A DNA stretch of 63,367 nt. Origin: a virus. The translations under genes were made by a program, and so were the position numbers. A model generated the notes under the pieces. It saw nothing but the letters and a program-made list of their open reading frames with translations. It made no database searches and was not told the DNA's origin. Positions 16,223 through 25,547 of this stretch are shown here, in pieces (position 1 is the stretch's first letter; the number at the start of each line of letters is the position of its first letter). The stretch lies in the IMG/VR virus record IMGVR_UViG_3300013137_000021, positions 1 to 63,367 of that record. The stretch is one strand, 5' to 3'.

Positions 16223-19200
16223 CTACACTCTCGTGAAAACGAACCCGATATCTCTCACTCTGGGCGCTCGCGCTTGATTGTCCGTTTCCAGCAGCACGCG
16301 GCCCCTGACCTGATCGTATTCCGCGTGATTGATCGTCCCGCCCCCGGTGTATGCGCCATTACCCGCGATGTCCGCGCCGCTGACAGGATCTGTGAGTGAA
16401 AAACTGTTTGCGCTGACATCCACGATGCGCCTGGTCCCGTTCGCCGCGGTGTTGCCCGTAATCCCCACGATGGTGACAAGCTGGTCCTCTTGGAACTTGT
16501 GCGACGTGCTGGTGATGACTATGGGCGTCGCGTTGGAGGCGTTTTCCACCGTGGCTTCGTCCGGCGTCTCGAACTGCTGCACATAGAATCCCTGTTCCGC
16601 GGTTACAGGGACGAATCCCGGTGTCGGCTGCATGTCTACCCAATGAGCGCCGTCATCCACGGTGTATTTTGGCGTGATGGATGTCTCACCCACGCCATTG
16701 GTCCCGTCCGTGATGGTTTTGACCGTGCAGACGATTCTATTCGGCAGGGCCAACGGATCATTGAAGAAACAGGCCCGCCCCACATAATCCGCGCTTTCCA
16801 CGTGCAGGAGGAACAGCACGCCGGCGATTTGCTCCACGATCTGGTAGGACCCACCAAAGCTCGTCACATCAATCCGAAGCTGTACCTGTTCCACGATTTG
16901 CTCGAGTACCACATTGACCCTCGGGTGGAACGGGACCCAATCGTCAGACCCATCAAGGCAGTAGCTCCAAACCACATTGACGCCCGGCGCAACAAACTCT
17001 TCCACTGCTGTGGCTATCTGTGCCGCCTGAAGCCCGGAAATCGCATGAAATACGATTTGGCAATCGTTCTCAAAGTTGCTCCGGTAAATTTTGTACTTCA
17101 AGTCCCGTTTAGTCCACGGTTCCCACGTACGCCCATTCGGGGAGTGGAACAGCACGCCATTGGCCATTGGCGGGCCGATAATGTCACCGCTGATAACGTC
17201 GATCGCGCCAAGTTCCGCGGCCCAGAGCTTGTAGTCGGGCGACGTTCCCGGCATGGTCACAAAGCAGAACTCGTTGCCTGCTTTGTACCCCAGCACATGA
17301 TCGAATGTGAATAGCGTCTCGACTGAGCCGTCATCGCTGATATCAATGTCATCCGGTTCCAGCGTGCATGTCGCGTACACGTCGGGGCCTGGATAGCCGT
17401 TGACTACGCTCCGTATCTGAACCGTGAACGGCATGGTCGCGGACTTGGCCGAAAAAAACAGCCCCACAGCCGACACGTACGTGATTTCCGATGGAATCAC
17501 AAAGCTCTGTGCCAGCGGGTCTGCATCGCCCATGCCGCCCCATATCATTTGTCCCTGGCCCACCACAACGGTCTGCTGTTGCGAGACGGTTTCTGTGCGT
17601 ATGCTCGCAGTGGATATCCCCAACGTCATGCCCTGATGCGTCGTCAGGAAGCCCTTGCCATAGAACGTGGCTTGAGCGATTGAGTGTGAGGGTAGACTGT
17701 AGTGGAAACAGCTCACCAGCGGCGCTCCGTTGGGCACGCCCGCGGGCATGGTGAATTTGCCGGTCAATCGACCGTCATTATCCGCGCAAACCGTCGTTTT
17801 GCCCTGAACCGTATGCGTTCCCACGGCCCCTCGCGGATGCTCCGCGCCGGAGTCATAGGTGAAATCGACATTCTTCCCGCCTATTGTTATCGCATGGTCC
17901 TGGTTGGGCACGAGCCCGTCAACGCGAACCTGAATCACAAACGGATCCCCTGTGTCCGTAGTAGTCCGGAGCATCGGAACTACGCTCATGTCAATTACGC
18001 GGTCCCCGAGATCACGGGTGATAGATCCCGGAATCTGGGTGATCTGGAGTCCCTGGCGTTCCTGCTGCTGCGTGATATCCCACGATATCGTTCCGCTGAT
18101 TCCCGCCGCGTTATCATTCCGCAACGTGGACCAATCCGCTGTAGCCGTCCCCACGCTGTTCCATGTCCCCCAGAACACTGAGTTCAGATCTTCGGGCGTC
18201 ATGTCCGCGGCCGCGCTGGTCAAGTTGTCGTCAAAATCCACATTGATGACCGGCGCTTGCGTCTCATCCAGAAACGAGTCACAGAACGGGGCCAGTTGCA
18301 TGTGGCCAACATAGTCCTCATACACCCAATCCGCCGCGCAGTTGATCCAGATGGATGCCTGCAACTGTTGGTCGATGACCTCGGGCTCATAATCCAAGCA
18401 AAGGACATTTCCGTTGCGCCGCACATGGGTGGAGTTCACCAGATCCACACTGAGGTTTTTGGCCTGATAGTCTGCGGGTAGGCTCAGGGTCCGCGTCAAC
18501 GGCTCAATCGCGGCGGTATGCCGCACTCGATTGCCGTGAGCATCCATTTTATCGAATGCCGTGTCCACGCGGCCCAGGCCGGTCAGCGCGTCGGTATAGA
18601 TCCCGATATTGTCCAGGGCGATAGGCTGTTGAGCAATCTCTTTCTCAAGCCCATTCACGACCGCGAAATACTCCATTTTCTCCATTCGCTCTTGGAGTCT
18701 GTTTAGCCCTGATTGTGTGATCCTTCGGGCCGCTACGGGGACAACCTGCACATCCGTAGGATTGTAAGTGTAGGGCGGAATCTTGGCCACTGCTAGGGTC
18801 ATCACGCCCGTCTGATCGGGCGGCGCAGGCGCGACCAGTGCGGGCGCTCCAGCGATGAGGCTGAAGTCGCCCGTGTCCGCGAGCACGAGCTTGTCCATGC
18901 GACTCAAATAAAAGTTGTAGTCCATTGTCGCGGATTCGTCAGGTTCAGGCAGGACGCCCAGCGTGCGGAAATCTATACAGTCCCGCAGAGGCAGGGTAGC
19001 AAACGTCTCAATCTCCGAGTAAACATCGTAGGAGTCCGCTGAGCAGTAATCGCCCTCGGTTTCATGGCGCCACGCCCAGAAGGAACAATAATATGTGGCT
19101 CCGAGCGCAGGCTGTCCACCCGCGCCGCTACCTGGAGCCCCAGCGGATGACCAATCAACCTGTGAAGTCGCGTGCGTGAGTCCGTCAGAGTTCTTCAGGA

Positions 19201-21157
19201 ACGCATAGGCGGTGTATTCGGTATTCGATTGCCCTGGCGAGTTGTTCACCCGGAGTATTTGAACCGCGTCCTTGACGTTGCCGGAGAGCCCTGTCACCGC
19301 GCTTCCGTCGAGTACCTTAGTCCACGTCCCGCCGGTCCAGACAATATCGTCCAGTCCGCCCACCGCGCCCTTTACAATCTCCGCGTCCACACACTGGACC
19401 AGGGTCCGCGCCCCCTTAATCGCATTCCGGTTGTAGGTGTACGCATAATAGACTGTAGCGCCGCTCGCAGGCTCCGCCCCGCCCACATAACTGGCGGCGC
19501 CCCCGTCCTTGACGAAATCCACACTTTCGAGGTAATTCCATTTCCCGTCGTGAGCGTCCGCGGCGGTGTCGCTCGCTCCCAGGATGGAGAGCACATTTTC
19601 ATTGGCCAACAGATCGATGTGCGTGCTGCCATTGTGGGTTCGCTGCTCAACGAGCGATGTCCGATAGTTCAGATCGCTCACATCCCGGATGAATGCATCA
19701 TTGCACTCGTAAATTCTCGTCCCCAACGGGGTATATGTTGTCGCCTCAGTCAAGCCTAATTCTGTGTAAGCGTCGTCCACCACTGCGTTGACAGTCAGGT
19801 TCTTCCCGTCAACGGCCTGTATCTCCAAATAGCCGCTCGCCGCGGTACAGATAACAAGCTCGCCGTCCGTAGGGTACGCATTCACAGACGCTTCGATAGC
19901 CGCGCCCACTTGGGCCGCTGTCATGCCGTCCGATGTGAACGCCACAACATGAGCGTTCCCGGACCCTATGGTGAGGCTCACATTCAGCCCGTCCAGATCG
20001 TATGTTTCGGGGTTGCCCGTGATAACGCTGCCGCCCGGTGTTTCAAATGCGTCGATTCCACTGTTGTTCACGAACTTGACATCGCGCGCCCTGTTGAAGG
20101 GGACCGTCTGTGTCCCTTCGGTATAGACCCGCCAGCCGTTCGGGTACGCTTTCCCTTTGTGAACCTTCAGGTTCAATTTCGTGCTATCCGTCGGGTGCGC
20201 CACGACCTCAAAGGGGAAATTTTCAACGCTGAAGTGCCCGCTCACATCGAAAATCATCTCCGCGATACGCCTGTCCAAGACCGTCCTCTCCGGCCTGAAC
20301 GTCTGGACCTTGGGCGCGTTGTCCACGAAATCCTTGATCGTAACTGCCAAGGGCTCGTCCACAACCCACGTAACCGCAAAACTGAGCTGGTCAGCGCCCG
20401 GCTGGTTATATGCCGCGGCCGCTATGCCCTCGTCCGTATTCCTGAGAACAGGATCGTCCTCATAGTCAATGATGCTCGGCGTCACCAGCACGCCCACACT
20501 CTCCGTCCCCGTCCCCGCGAGAGTGACCTCGCCCTCGGGAATCCGCAGCGGTATTCCACCCAGATACAGCGTGCCGCTGGTGAACCTCCACGTTGTCCCG
20601 CTGACAAAAACCTCGTTACAACCCTCGAAGATGTCACCATCCCTGTGGGTCACATCCCCCAGCTTCTGCAAGTGCCGATGGAAGATGCCTATCAGGTCAA
20701 TTAGCTCCATGCGTTGCGCTGTGCGCCCGGTCTTAATTAGTGGCGCATACCAATCCGGCCTGCCCGAATCGTTCACGCTGGGCGGATGTACCGCGACATT
20801 CGGCGTCTGGCCGACATCGTAGAGCGAGTGGCCCGTGGTCAGGTTCACGATCCCTAGCAAATTCCAGGCTGCGCCGACCTTTTTGTAGTATCGAACGTAC
20901 CGCGCAGCAGCGGGGATGGACGCCACAACATCCAGGAGGATCTTGTTCACAGAGTTCAGCGTGGTCGGGCCTGTGGCAATCAACACGCTGTCAGACGCGG
21001 TTGTCTGCCCGACTTTTGTGATCCACGTCGCGCAATACTCGTAGGTCGTGGCCCCTGGCGTGCCCTCCACAACCGGCGTAACCATCTGGGGAGGGTCAAC
21101 CGTGTCGAAGGCCCGTAAGTTGTACGGATGCAGCGCATCTATGACTGGATTAGGCAA
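16223..21157 (-). CDS. Giant DUF4815-like tail/baseplate protein, 1644 aa
   Basis: The N-terminus is a fibronectin-like Gly/Thr-rich module (GTPGATTYEYCATWITKVG). A DUF4815-type region follows (LIDLIGIFHRHLQKLGDVTHRDGDIFEGC...TLYLGGIPLRIPEGEV). Near residues 390-490 is one copy of the DAYxxLGL domain also found in the sheath and decoration protein. Near the C-terminus, ASNATPIVI...GNTAANGT...GAYTGGGTI matches a module in the gene at 35695. I accept the TTG start at 21157 because TAGGAGG, overlapping the upstream stop, lies just before it and no nearby ATG fits. Likely a tail-tip or baseplate-attached structural protein. Confidence 0.75.
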   Translation of the reverse strand: MPNPVIDALHPYNLRAFDTVDPPQMVTPVVEGTPGATTYEYCATWITKVGQTTASDSVLIATGPTTLNSVNKILLDVVASIPAAARYVRYYKKVGAAWNLLGIVNLTTGHSLYDVGQTPNVAVHPPSVNDSGRPDWYAPLIKTGRTAQRMELIDLIGIFHRHLQKLGDVTHRDGDIFEGCNEVFVSGTTWRFTSGTLYLGGIPLRIPEGEVTLAGTGTESVGVLVTPSIIDYEDDPVLRNTDEGIAAAAYNQPGADQLSFAVTWVVDEPLAVTIKDFVDNAPKVQTFRPERTVLDRRIAEMIFDVSGHFSVENFPFEVVAHPTDSTKLNLKVHKGKAYPNGWRVYTEGTQTVPFNRARDVKFVNNSGIDAFETPGGSVITGNPETYDLDGLNVSLTIGSGNAHVVAFTSDGMTAAQVGAAIEASVNAYPTDGELVICTAASGYLEIQAVDGKNLTVNAVVDDAYTELGLTEATTYTPLGTRIYECNDAFIRDVSDLNYRTSLVEQRTHNGSTHIDLLANENVLSILGASDTAADAHDGKWNYLESVDFVKDGGAASYVGGAEPASGATVYYAYTYNRNAIKGARTLVQCVDAEIVKGAVGGLDDIVWTGGTWTKVLDGSAVTGLSGNVKDAVQILRVNNSPGQSNTEYTAYAFLKNSDGLTHATSQVDWSSAGAPGSGAGGQPALGATYYCSFWAWRHETEGDYCSADSYDVYSEIETFATLPLRDCIDFRTLGVLPEPDESATMDYNFYLSRMDKLVLADTGDFSLIAGAPALVAPAPPDQTGVMTLAVAKIPPYTYNPTDVQVVPVAARRITQSGLNRLQERMEKMEYFAVVNGLEKEIAQQPIALDNIGIYTDALTGLGRVDTAFDKMDAHGNRVRHTAAIEPLTRTLSLPADYQAKNLSVDLVNSTHVRRNGNVLCLDYEPEVIDQQLQASIWINCAADWVYEDYVGHMQLAPFCDSFLDETQAPVINVDFDDNLTSAAADMTPEDLNSVFWGTWNSVGTATADWSTLRNDNAAGISGTISWDITQQQERQGLQITQIPGSITRDLGDRVIDMSVVPMLRTTTDTGDPFVIQVRVDGLVPNQDHAITIGGKNVDFTYDSGAEHPRGAVGTHTVQGKTTVCADNDGRLTGKFTMPAGVPNGAPLVSCFHYSLPSHSIAQATFYGKGFLTTHQGMTLGISTASIRTETVSQQQTVVVGQGQMIWGGMGDADPLAQSFVIPSEITYVSAVGLFFSAKSATMPFTVQIRSVVNGYPGPDVYATCTLEPDDIDISDDGSVETLFTFDHVLGYKAGNEFCFVTMPGTSPDYKLWAAELGAIDVISGDIIGPPMANGVLFHSPNGRTWEPWTKRDLKYKIYRSNFENDCQIVFHAISGLQAAQIATAVEEFVAPGVNVVWSYCLDGSDDWVPFHPRVNVVLEQIVEQVQLRIDVTSFGGSYQIVEQIAGVLFLLHVESADYVGRACFFNDPLALPNRIVCTVKTITDGTNGVGETSITPKYTVDDGAHWVDMQPTPGFVPVTAEQGFYVQQFETPDEATVENASNATPIVITSTSHKFQEDQLVTIVGITGNTAANGTRRIVDVSANSFSLTDPVSGADIAGNGAYTGGGTINHAEYDQVRGRVLLETDNQARAPRVRDIGFVFTRV

Positions 21158-21166
21158 GAGAGCCTC

Positions 21167-21682
21167 CTATGTCATCTCAATCACAATCGGAACAGTAATC
21201 GACCAATTGCCATCGTATGTGGCCTTCACATGATTCTCCAATTGAGCCAGTATGCCGGGATCCTCGACATTCGCCGGAGCGAGCCACGTGTCAGTCTCGT
21301 GTCCGGCCGCGGGGACCAGGTTCCTCAGCACACCCCATTGCCGGAAGTCCGCATGGGGCTGCCCCCCCACAGTGCCCGTGAATTCCCCCACCATGTAGAT
21401 GAATTCCGCAATCTCCGTGAGCGCGTCCTCGTCCGCCACGAAAGCGTATTTCACGCCCGCGACAATCACGTCCTCGCCTGTGGTCACCACTTTGCACAGA
21501 TGCGTCTGAGTGGCCTGCACGTACACGATGGGCTCTTCGATGTCTACAGCGTCCAGGTCCACCGCAGGCGGCGTTTCCTCGTCATCCCACGGGGTCGTCC
21601 TGCCGATTCCCACCCAGAATTCAGAATTGGTTTTTTCCAGTAAAGCCCGCCAAGCCCTATCTATGTGCGGTGATTCGCTCAT
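21167..21682 (-). CDS. Putative baseplate/tail protein, 171 aa
   Basis: 171 aa, soluble, beginning SPHIDRAWRALLEKTNSEFWVGIGRTTPW. That wording resembles proteins in T4-like and related baseplates (gp8-like N-terminus), but I am not certain. Its TAG stop is part of the ribosome-binding site of the next gene. It sits between the gpI-like and DUF4815-like genes, so a baseplate role is likely from position. Confidence 0.6.
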   Translation of the reverse strand: MSESPHIDRAWRALLEKTNSEFWVGIGRTTPWDDEETPPAVDLDAVDIEEPIVYVQATQTHLCKVVTTGEDVIVAGVKYAFVADEDALTEIAEFIYMVGEFTGTVGGQPHADFRQWGVLRNLVPAAGHETDTWLAPANVEDPGILAQLENHVKATYDGNWSITVPIVIEMT

Positions 21683-21691
21683 TGCGGTCTC

Positions 21692-23071
21692 CTATGCGAG
21701 AGTGATTCCATATTTGCGTGAAAAATGGCCGTTGATGCTGGTTCGTTCGTCCGCGGTCAATACGCGGCTGTACATAATCATGGCTACCAGATCGCCTATG
21801 AAGTTCCGGTTGGTCGCGTGCGTGTATCCGCAGCCGAGAGTGAATGAGGCCAGGTCCGTGTCGCTCGTGTTCCCCGCTGTATTATAAACCGCCGCATCAA
21901 TCAGGACAGTGCCGTTTACCCAAAGACTGGCCGTGGCCGCTGCCCAATCCCATGCGCCTATATGGATGCCGAATTCATTCGGCGTGTATGTGTTCTGAGT
22001 TTTCAGGGTCCCCGCGACCTCATCCAGCCGTGTATATCCGATACCGGACTTATAGCCTGAATTATGCGCTGCCAGGATGTGCAGTCGCCGGGATGGAAAG
22101 GATGTGAGGCCGTCAACAAGTATCTGATTATCCGTTGTCGGGCTGCTCGACTTGTAGATATAGATGGCTGTCCAACCCGCTTTATTGCGCGCGAGATTCA
22201 ATCCGCTCAGAAGCATCATATACGTAGGGGTAGCAGTGAATCGCAGAGCGCCGTATCCATTCAACTGGTCAGTCAGAAATGTGGGTCGTATCGCGGCCGT
22301 GGCCTGTGATAAATCGCGATTGTTCGCGCTCTGATCTGCCCACGCGGTCGCTTTACTATCGCCGTCCAGGGTCAACGTCGCCGGATCTGTTTCCCACCAC
22401 AACTCGCAGTCTTCAATACCCGGAAAATCCGCTTCTATGATCTCAGAATAGGAATTGTCCTCGTTCTCGCCGTATCCGGGTACCTCCCGGATGAACTCCA
22501 CTGAACAGTCATCCTCGTGAGCAGCCTCCGCATCAATCAGCAGATCGAACCACCAGACCTCCCCGCCCGCAAGCGTTTCAGCCAGATCCGAAATCAGTGT
22601 TTCCGCATCAACGCCCAGCGGCACGCGCAACTCGTACGCTCCGTCATGCCACTTGTCCGCGGATGTCCAGTGGGCGTCATCGGCGCCCCACTGTCCTTGA
22701 CAACCCCAGACGAGCAGTCGCGACGCCTGGTCCGTCACTGTATATGCTGCCGCATTGTTCGCTCTGCATGAGTCCCCCAGCCTATCCTGAGTGCCTTTGT
22801 AGCTATGACTCTCCAACGCGTGCTGGATGGCTCTACGATTCCATGAGTGAGTCTGATCCCTACGCCATGTGAGCCCCACAAGCGGCGCGAGCAGTTGCAA
22901 CCACCGGTCCGGGATCTTGTCCACGTTCCGCAGGTCCAGCAGCGCGGCAGCCAGGTCGTGCGACCGGTCAAACCCGTCATCCAGCACACCGAGGAAGCGT
23001 TCCAGAACGGTGTTAACATCCAGCTTGCGCCAGATGTCGGGCACTCGGTTTATGAATGGAGTTCTAGGCAT
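21692..23071 (-). CDS. Tail protein I (gpI-like) fused to a lectin-like domain
   Basis: 459 aa. Residues 1 to about 175 resemble P2 gpI-type tail proteins: FLGVLDDGFDRSHDLAAALLDLRNVDKIPDRWLQLLAPLVGL, then an Arg-rich link and SHSYKGTQDRLGD. From about residue 225 there is a concanavalin/LamG-like carbohydrate-binding domain: WWETDPATLTLDGDSKATAWADQSANNRDL, then LGCGYTHATNRNFIGDLVAMIMYSRVLTADE. This is a visible fusion of a baseplate protein to an adhesin. Order downstream of baseplate J is as in P2-like phages. Confidence 0.75.
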   Translation of the reverse strand: MPRTPFINRVPDIWRKLDVNTVLERFLGVLDDGFDRSHDLAAALLDLRNVDKIPDRWLQLLAPLVGLTWRRDQTHSWNRRAIQHALESHSYKGTQDRLGDSCRANNAAAYTVTDQASRLLVWGCQGQWGADDAHWTSADKWHDGAYELRVPLGVDAETLISDLAETLAGGEVWWFDLLIDAEAAHEDDCSVEFIREVPGYGENEDNSYSEIIEADFPGIEDCELWWETDPATLTLDGDSKATAWADQSANNRDLSQATAAIRPTFLTDQLNGYGALRFTATPTYMMLLSGLNLARNKAGWTAIYIYKSSSPTTDNQILVDGLTSFPSRRLHILAAHNSGYKSGIGYTRLDEVAGTLKTQNTYTPNEFGIHIGAWDWAAATASLWVNGTVLIDAAVYNTAGNTSDTDLASFTLGCGYTHATNRNFIGDLVAMIMYSRVLTADERTSINGHFSRKYGITLA

Positions 23072-23245
23072 GAAAACCTGTTATCCGCAGATTACACAGA
23101 TGGCCGCAGATACGGTCATTGCGAGGCCGAGGGCCGTGGCGATGACATGTTGAGAGTTTTTGCCGGAGGGGTCCGGGGAACCGGCTTTTTGCAAAAAGCG
23201 GGTGCCCCGGATGGCCTTCTCAGCGCCCTATCGCATTCCATGCTT
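23072..23245. other. Non-coding gap resembling host intergenic repeats
   Basis: This 174-base gap breaks an otherwise overlapping tail operon. Read on the plus strand it holds 'ATCCGCAGATTACACAGATG', a theme very common between genes in some environmental bacterial chromosomes, then 'GTCATTGCGAGGCCGAGG', like another widespread chromosomal repeat. Short inverted segments occur (CCGGGGAACCGGC). No ORF here is convincing. Acquisition from a host chromosome is inference. Confidence 0.4.
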
Positions 23246-24694
23246 CTATCCTACGGTCACGGTGATGGTTCCTGCCGTGTGGATCTGTCCTTTTTCCAGT
23301 GTCACATCCTCCTCGGGTGTCGTGAAGTCCTCCCAGGCCACACCAGCGACACCGGTCACAGCCCGGCACAGTTCCGAGAATTCCAGGGTCTCCCCGATTG
23401 CCCGGTTTGCAGGCGCGAGCACATTGGCTATGGCCGTCGAAACGTTGTTGCTCACGGTTTGGGTCGAATAACCGGTCAGCACGCCGATACGCACCGTCAC
23501 ATTCAGCGGGACCTCTATCGCGTCGAACAGCAAATATCTCTCACTCCAAGGCCCCAGGTGCCCCTTTGCCGCGCACGCGGCCCAAATGTCATCCTTCAAG
23601 GGCGTAGACATAGGCCCACCGTCGTTAGGGACCACAACCAGCACCTGATACCGGTGCGGCCAGCCCCCTTCTTCGGAACCGAAATAGGCCAAATTCAACG
23701 CGGGTGTCACGTCGTTGCGGTCCAGTGCCTGACAATGAAGCACACCAGCCACACCTTCAACCAGGGCCTCATAATCTTCGGATATCACGGCCCGTCGCTG
23801 TATCGCGGTGCGCCTCGGAATGTTCCGCCTGATCGAAGTGGTGGATTCCGCGGATCCACCGCCGGTCGCGGATTCGATATTCGTGCAGGTGATGGCATCG
23901 CTGAGGCTTTCCGGGACAAGGTAGATCGTGCCTGAACCGCAATTCCCCGCGGCTTCATCGGTCCTGACAAAACGCACATGGAGAGTCTCGGAGGTGGGAT
24001 AGTTGGCTCCTTCCACCCCATCCCCGAGCACTAACCAAACCGTATCGTCATCCCCGTTTAATTCGAGGACGAAATGCAGATCCGTCGAGGCCGTCCGCCA
24101 AAAGCTATCTATATTAATCCAGGATGTCGGCCCGCCGCCGTGCCAAACTTCAACCGTTCCTGCCGCAACGCTCTTTCCAAGGCTTACCCGTGGCCGTTTA
24201 CTCCAATCAGGGATGTCGAAGTCCGCTTCCACAAAATCGTATGTGACAACCGTTCCTTGAATTGCGTCAACGGTCCCCGTCTGCTCATCAGCAGCCATAG
24301 TGAGGCCCGCCGCAGTCAGATATGAGACTCCATCGCTGCGGGAAAAGGAGGAGTATTGTGGTATGGTGATGCTTCCTGTTTTGCCCGCCTGCCGCGTAAA
24401 TTGCAGAGTCGTGGAAGCTGCCGCGGCCAATACTGGCAGATAGTCAACGCAGCGGCCAAGATCCACGAGCGACTGCTTAAATTGCGCTGTTGCAATGAAG
24501 CCCTCATTAAAAACCCGGTCGATATATTCGTTGAGTTGATCCGTCTCTCTAGCCAGCAACCGAAGAATCACTATCCCGGCATCAGAGTGGTTAAGATCGG
24601 TGTATTCGCTCAACTCCGCTTGAAGCAATGCGGTCAAACGTTCAAGTTCGGTAGTGTAGTCCCGACCAGAAAAGGTATATATGATGTCAGCCAC
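23246..24694 (-). CDS. Baseplate J-like protein
   Basis: 482 aa with the baseplate_J pattern. It opens with a helix (FSGRDYTTELERLTALLQAELSEYTDLNHSDAGIVILRLLARETDQLNEYIDRVFNEGF shows the key elements); an early strand region contains 'GSITIPQYSSFSRSDGVSYLTA'. A Ser/Gly-rich middle follows (ESATGGGSAESTTSIRRNIPR), then 'EDYEALVEGVAGVLHCQAL'. T4 gp6/P2 gpJ homologues form the ring that triggers contraction. I use GTG 24694, as GGAGA lies 7 bases upstream; a TTG at 24700 is possible. It overlaps the wedge gene by 8 bases. Confidence 0.85.
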   Translation of the reverse strand: MADIIYTFSGRDYTTELERLTALLQAELSEYTDLNHSDAGIVILRLLARETDQLNEYIDRVFNEGFIATAQFKQSLVDLGRCVDYLPVLAAAASTTLQFTRQAGKTGSITIPQYSSFSRSDGVSYLTAAGLTMAADEQTGTVDAIQGTVVTYDFVEADFDIPDWSKRPRVSLGKSVAAGTVEVWHGGGPTSWINIDSFWRTASTDLHFVLELNGDDDTVWLVLGDGVEGANYPTSETLHVRFVRTDEAAGNCGSGTIYLVPESLSDAITCTNIESATGGGSAESTTSIRRNIPRRTAIQRRAVISEDYEALVEGVAGVLHCQALDRNDVTPALNLAYFGSEEGGWPHRYQVLVVVPNDGGPMSTPLKDDIWAACAAKGHLGPWSERYLLFDAIEVPLNVTVRIGVLTGYSTQTVSNNVSTAIANVLAPANRAIGETLEFSELCRAVTGVAGVAWEDFTTPEEDVTLEKGQIHTAGTITVTVG

Positions 24695-25547
24695 GGGCAA
24701 TCTCCATCAGCAATCGTGTGCGTGAAGGCAATCTGAGCAATGTTCCAGTTGTGGGGTTGCCGGTATTGTCAAGATAGTCGCGGCTTAGACCAGCGGCCGC
24801 GGCGTCCGTCATTGCCATTTGAGACACCTTGTAATGGAATCGAATATCCCCATAGATCTCATGGGCTATCAACAGCCACGTGTCGTTGAGCTTGACCTCA
24901 TAATAGGAGTCATCATTGACGGTGGGTATCGGACGCAATCGTCGCGGTCGGATGTATCGAACACCGTTTTGCTCATATACCGCCTGATCGTAGTACCGAC
25001 TCGTCCAGTCGTGCCCTGCGGCATCCGCCGTGCCAAGGGCATATTCCTGTGTTCTCTGTTCCCGAGAAGTCACGAACGGGGCAACCAGGTTCCCCTCGAC
25101 CTGATTCTTGATGAATTCAGGGCTCACCATAACGGGCAATTCTCGCCGCTGTACGCCCGCGGGGGTGTCCCGCCATTCCACACCCTCATTGTTGATCTTT
25201 GCGCGCTTTTCCCATCGTTCTGTTGATTCAGTGAAGTAATGCTGCGCGAGCATCCTGAACTCTTCACTGTTCGGCTTGAACAGAATGTGGAATAATTCGG
25301 ACCCGAATTCGGGCAAAGTGTCATGTTCGGTGGGTCTCGTGAGCAGGATATGGGCAATGCTCTCCGCGACGTGGTTCAACGGGCTGGTGATATCCTCGCG
25401 GATAGTCCAGTCTTCGCGCAGATAAGCAAGATCGACTGTGCCCGCATCAGTCACACCATCAGACATTTGAATCCCGCCCGTTGCCGCGTTGATGCGGAAC
25501 GGAAAGCTTATGCCGCGACCATAAAAGGGCAGTTCGGCAGGATTCAT
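24687..25547 (-). CDS. gp25-like baseplate wedge fused to a LysM-like C-terminus
   Basis: 286 aa. Residues about 25-120 match gpW/gp25 wedge proteins (EDITSPLNHVAESIAHILLTRPTEHDTLPEFGSELFHILF, with the EFGS motif). The C-terminal 90 residues (DSYYEVKLNDTWLLIAHEIYGDIRFHYKVSQMA...) look like the LysM-type fold of T4 gp53. Fusion of the two wedge components in one chain is plausible. Start ATG 25547 overlaps the spike stop (ATGA). Confidence 0.8.
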   Translation of the reverse strand: MNPAELPFYGRGISFPFRINAATGGIQMSDGVTDAGTVDLAYLREDWTIREDITSPLNHVAESIAHILLTRPTEHDTLPEFGSELFHILFKPNSEEFRMLAQHYFTESTERWEKRAKINNEGVEWRDTPAGVQRRELPVMVSPEFIKNQVEGNLVAPFVTSREQRTQEYALGTADAAGHDWTSRYYDQAVYEQNGVRYIRPRRLRPIPTVNDDSYYEVKLNDTWLLIAHEIYGDIRFHYKVSQMAMTDAAAAGLSRDYLDNTGNPTTGTLLRLPSRTRLLMEIARG

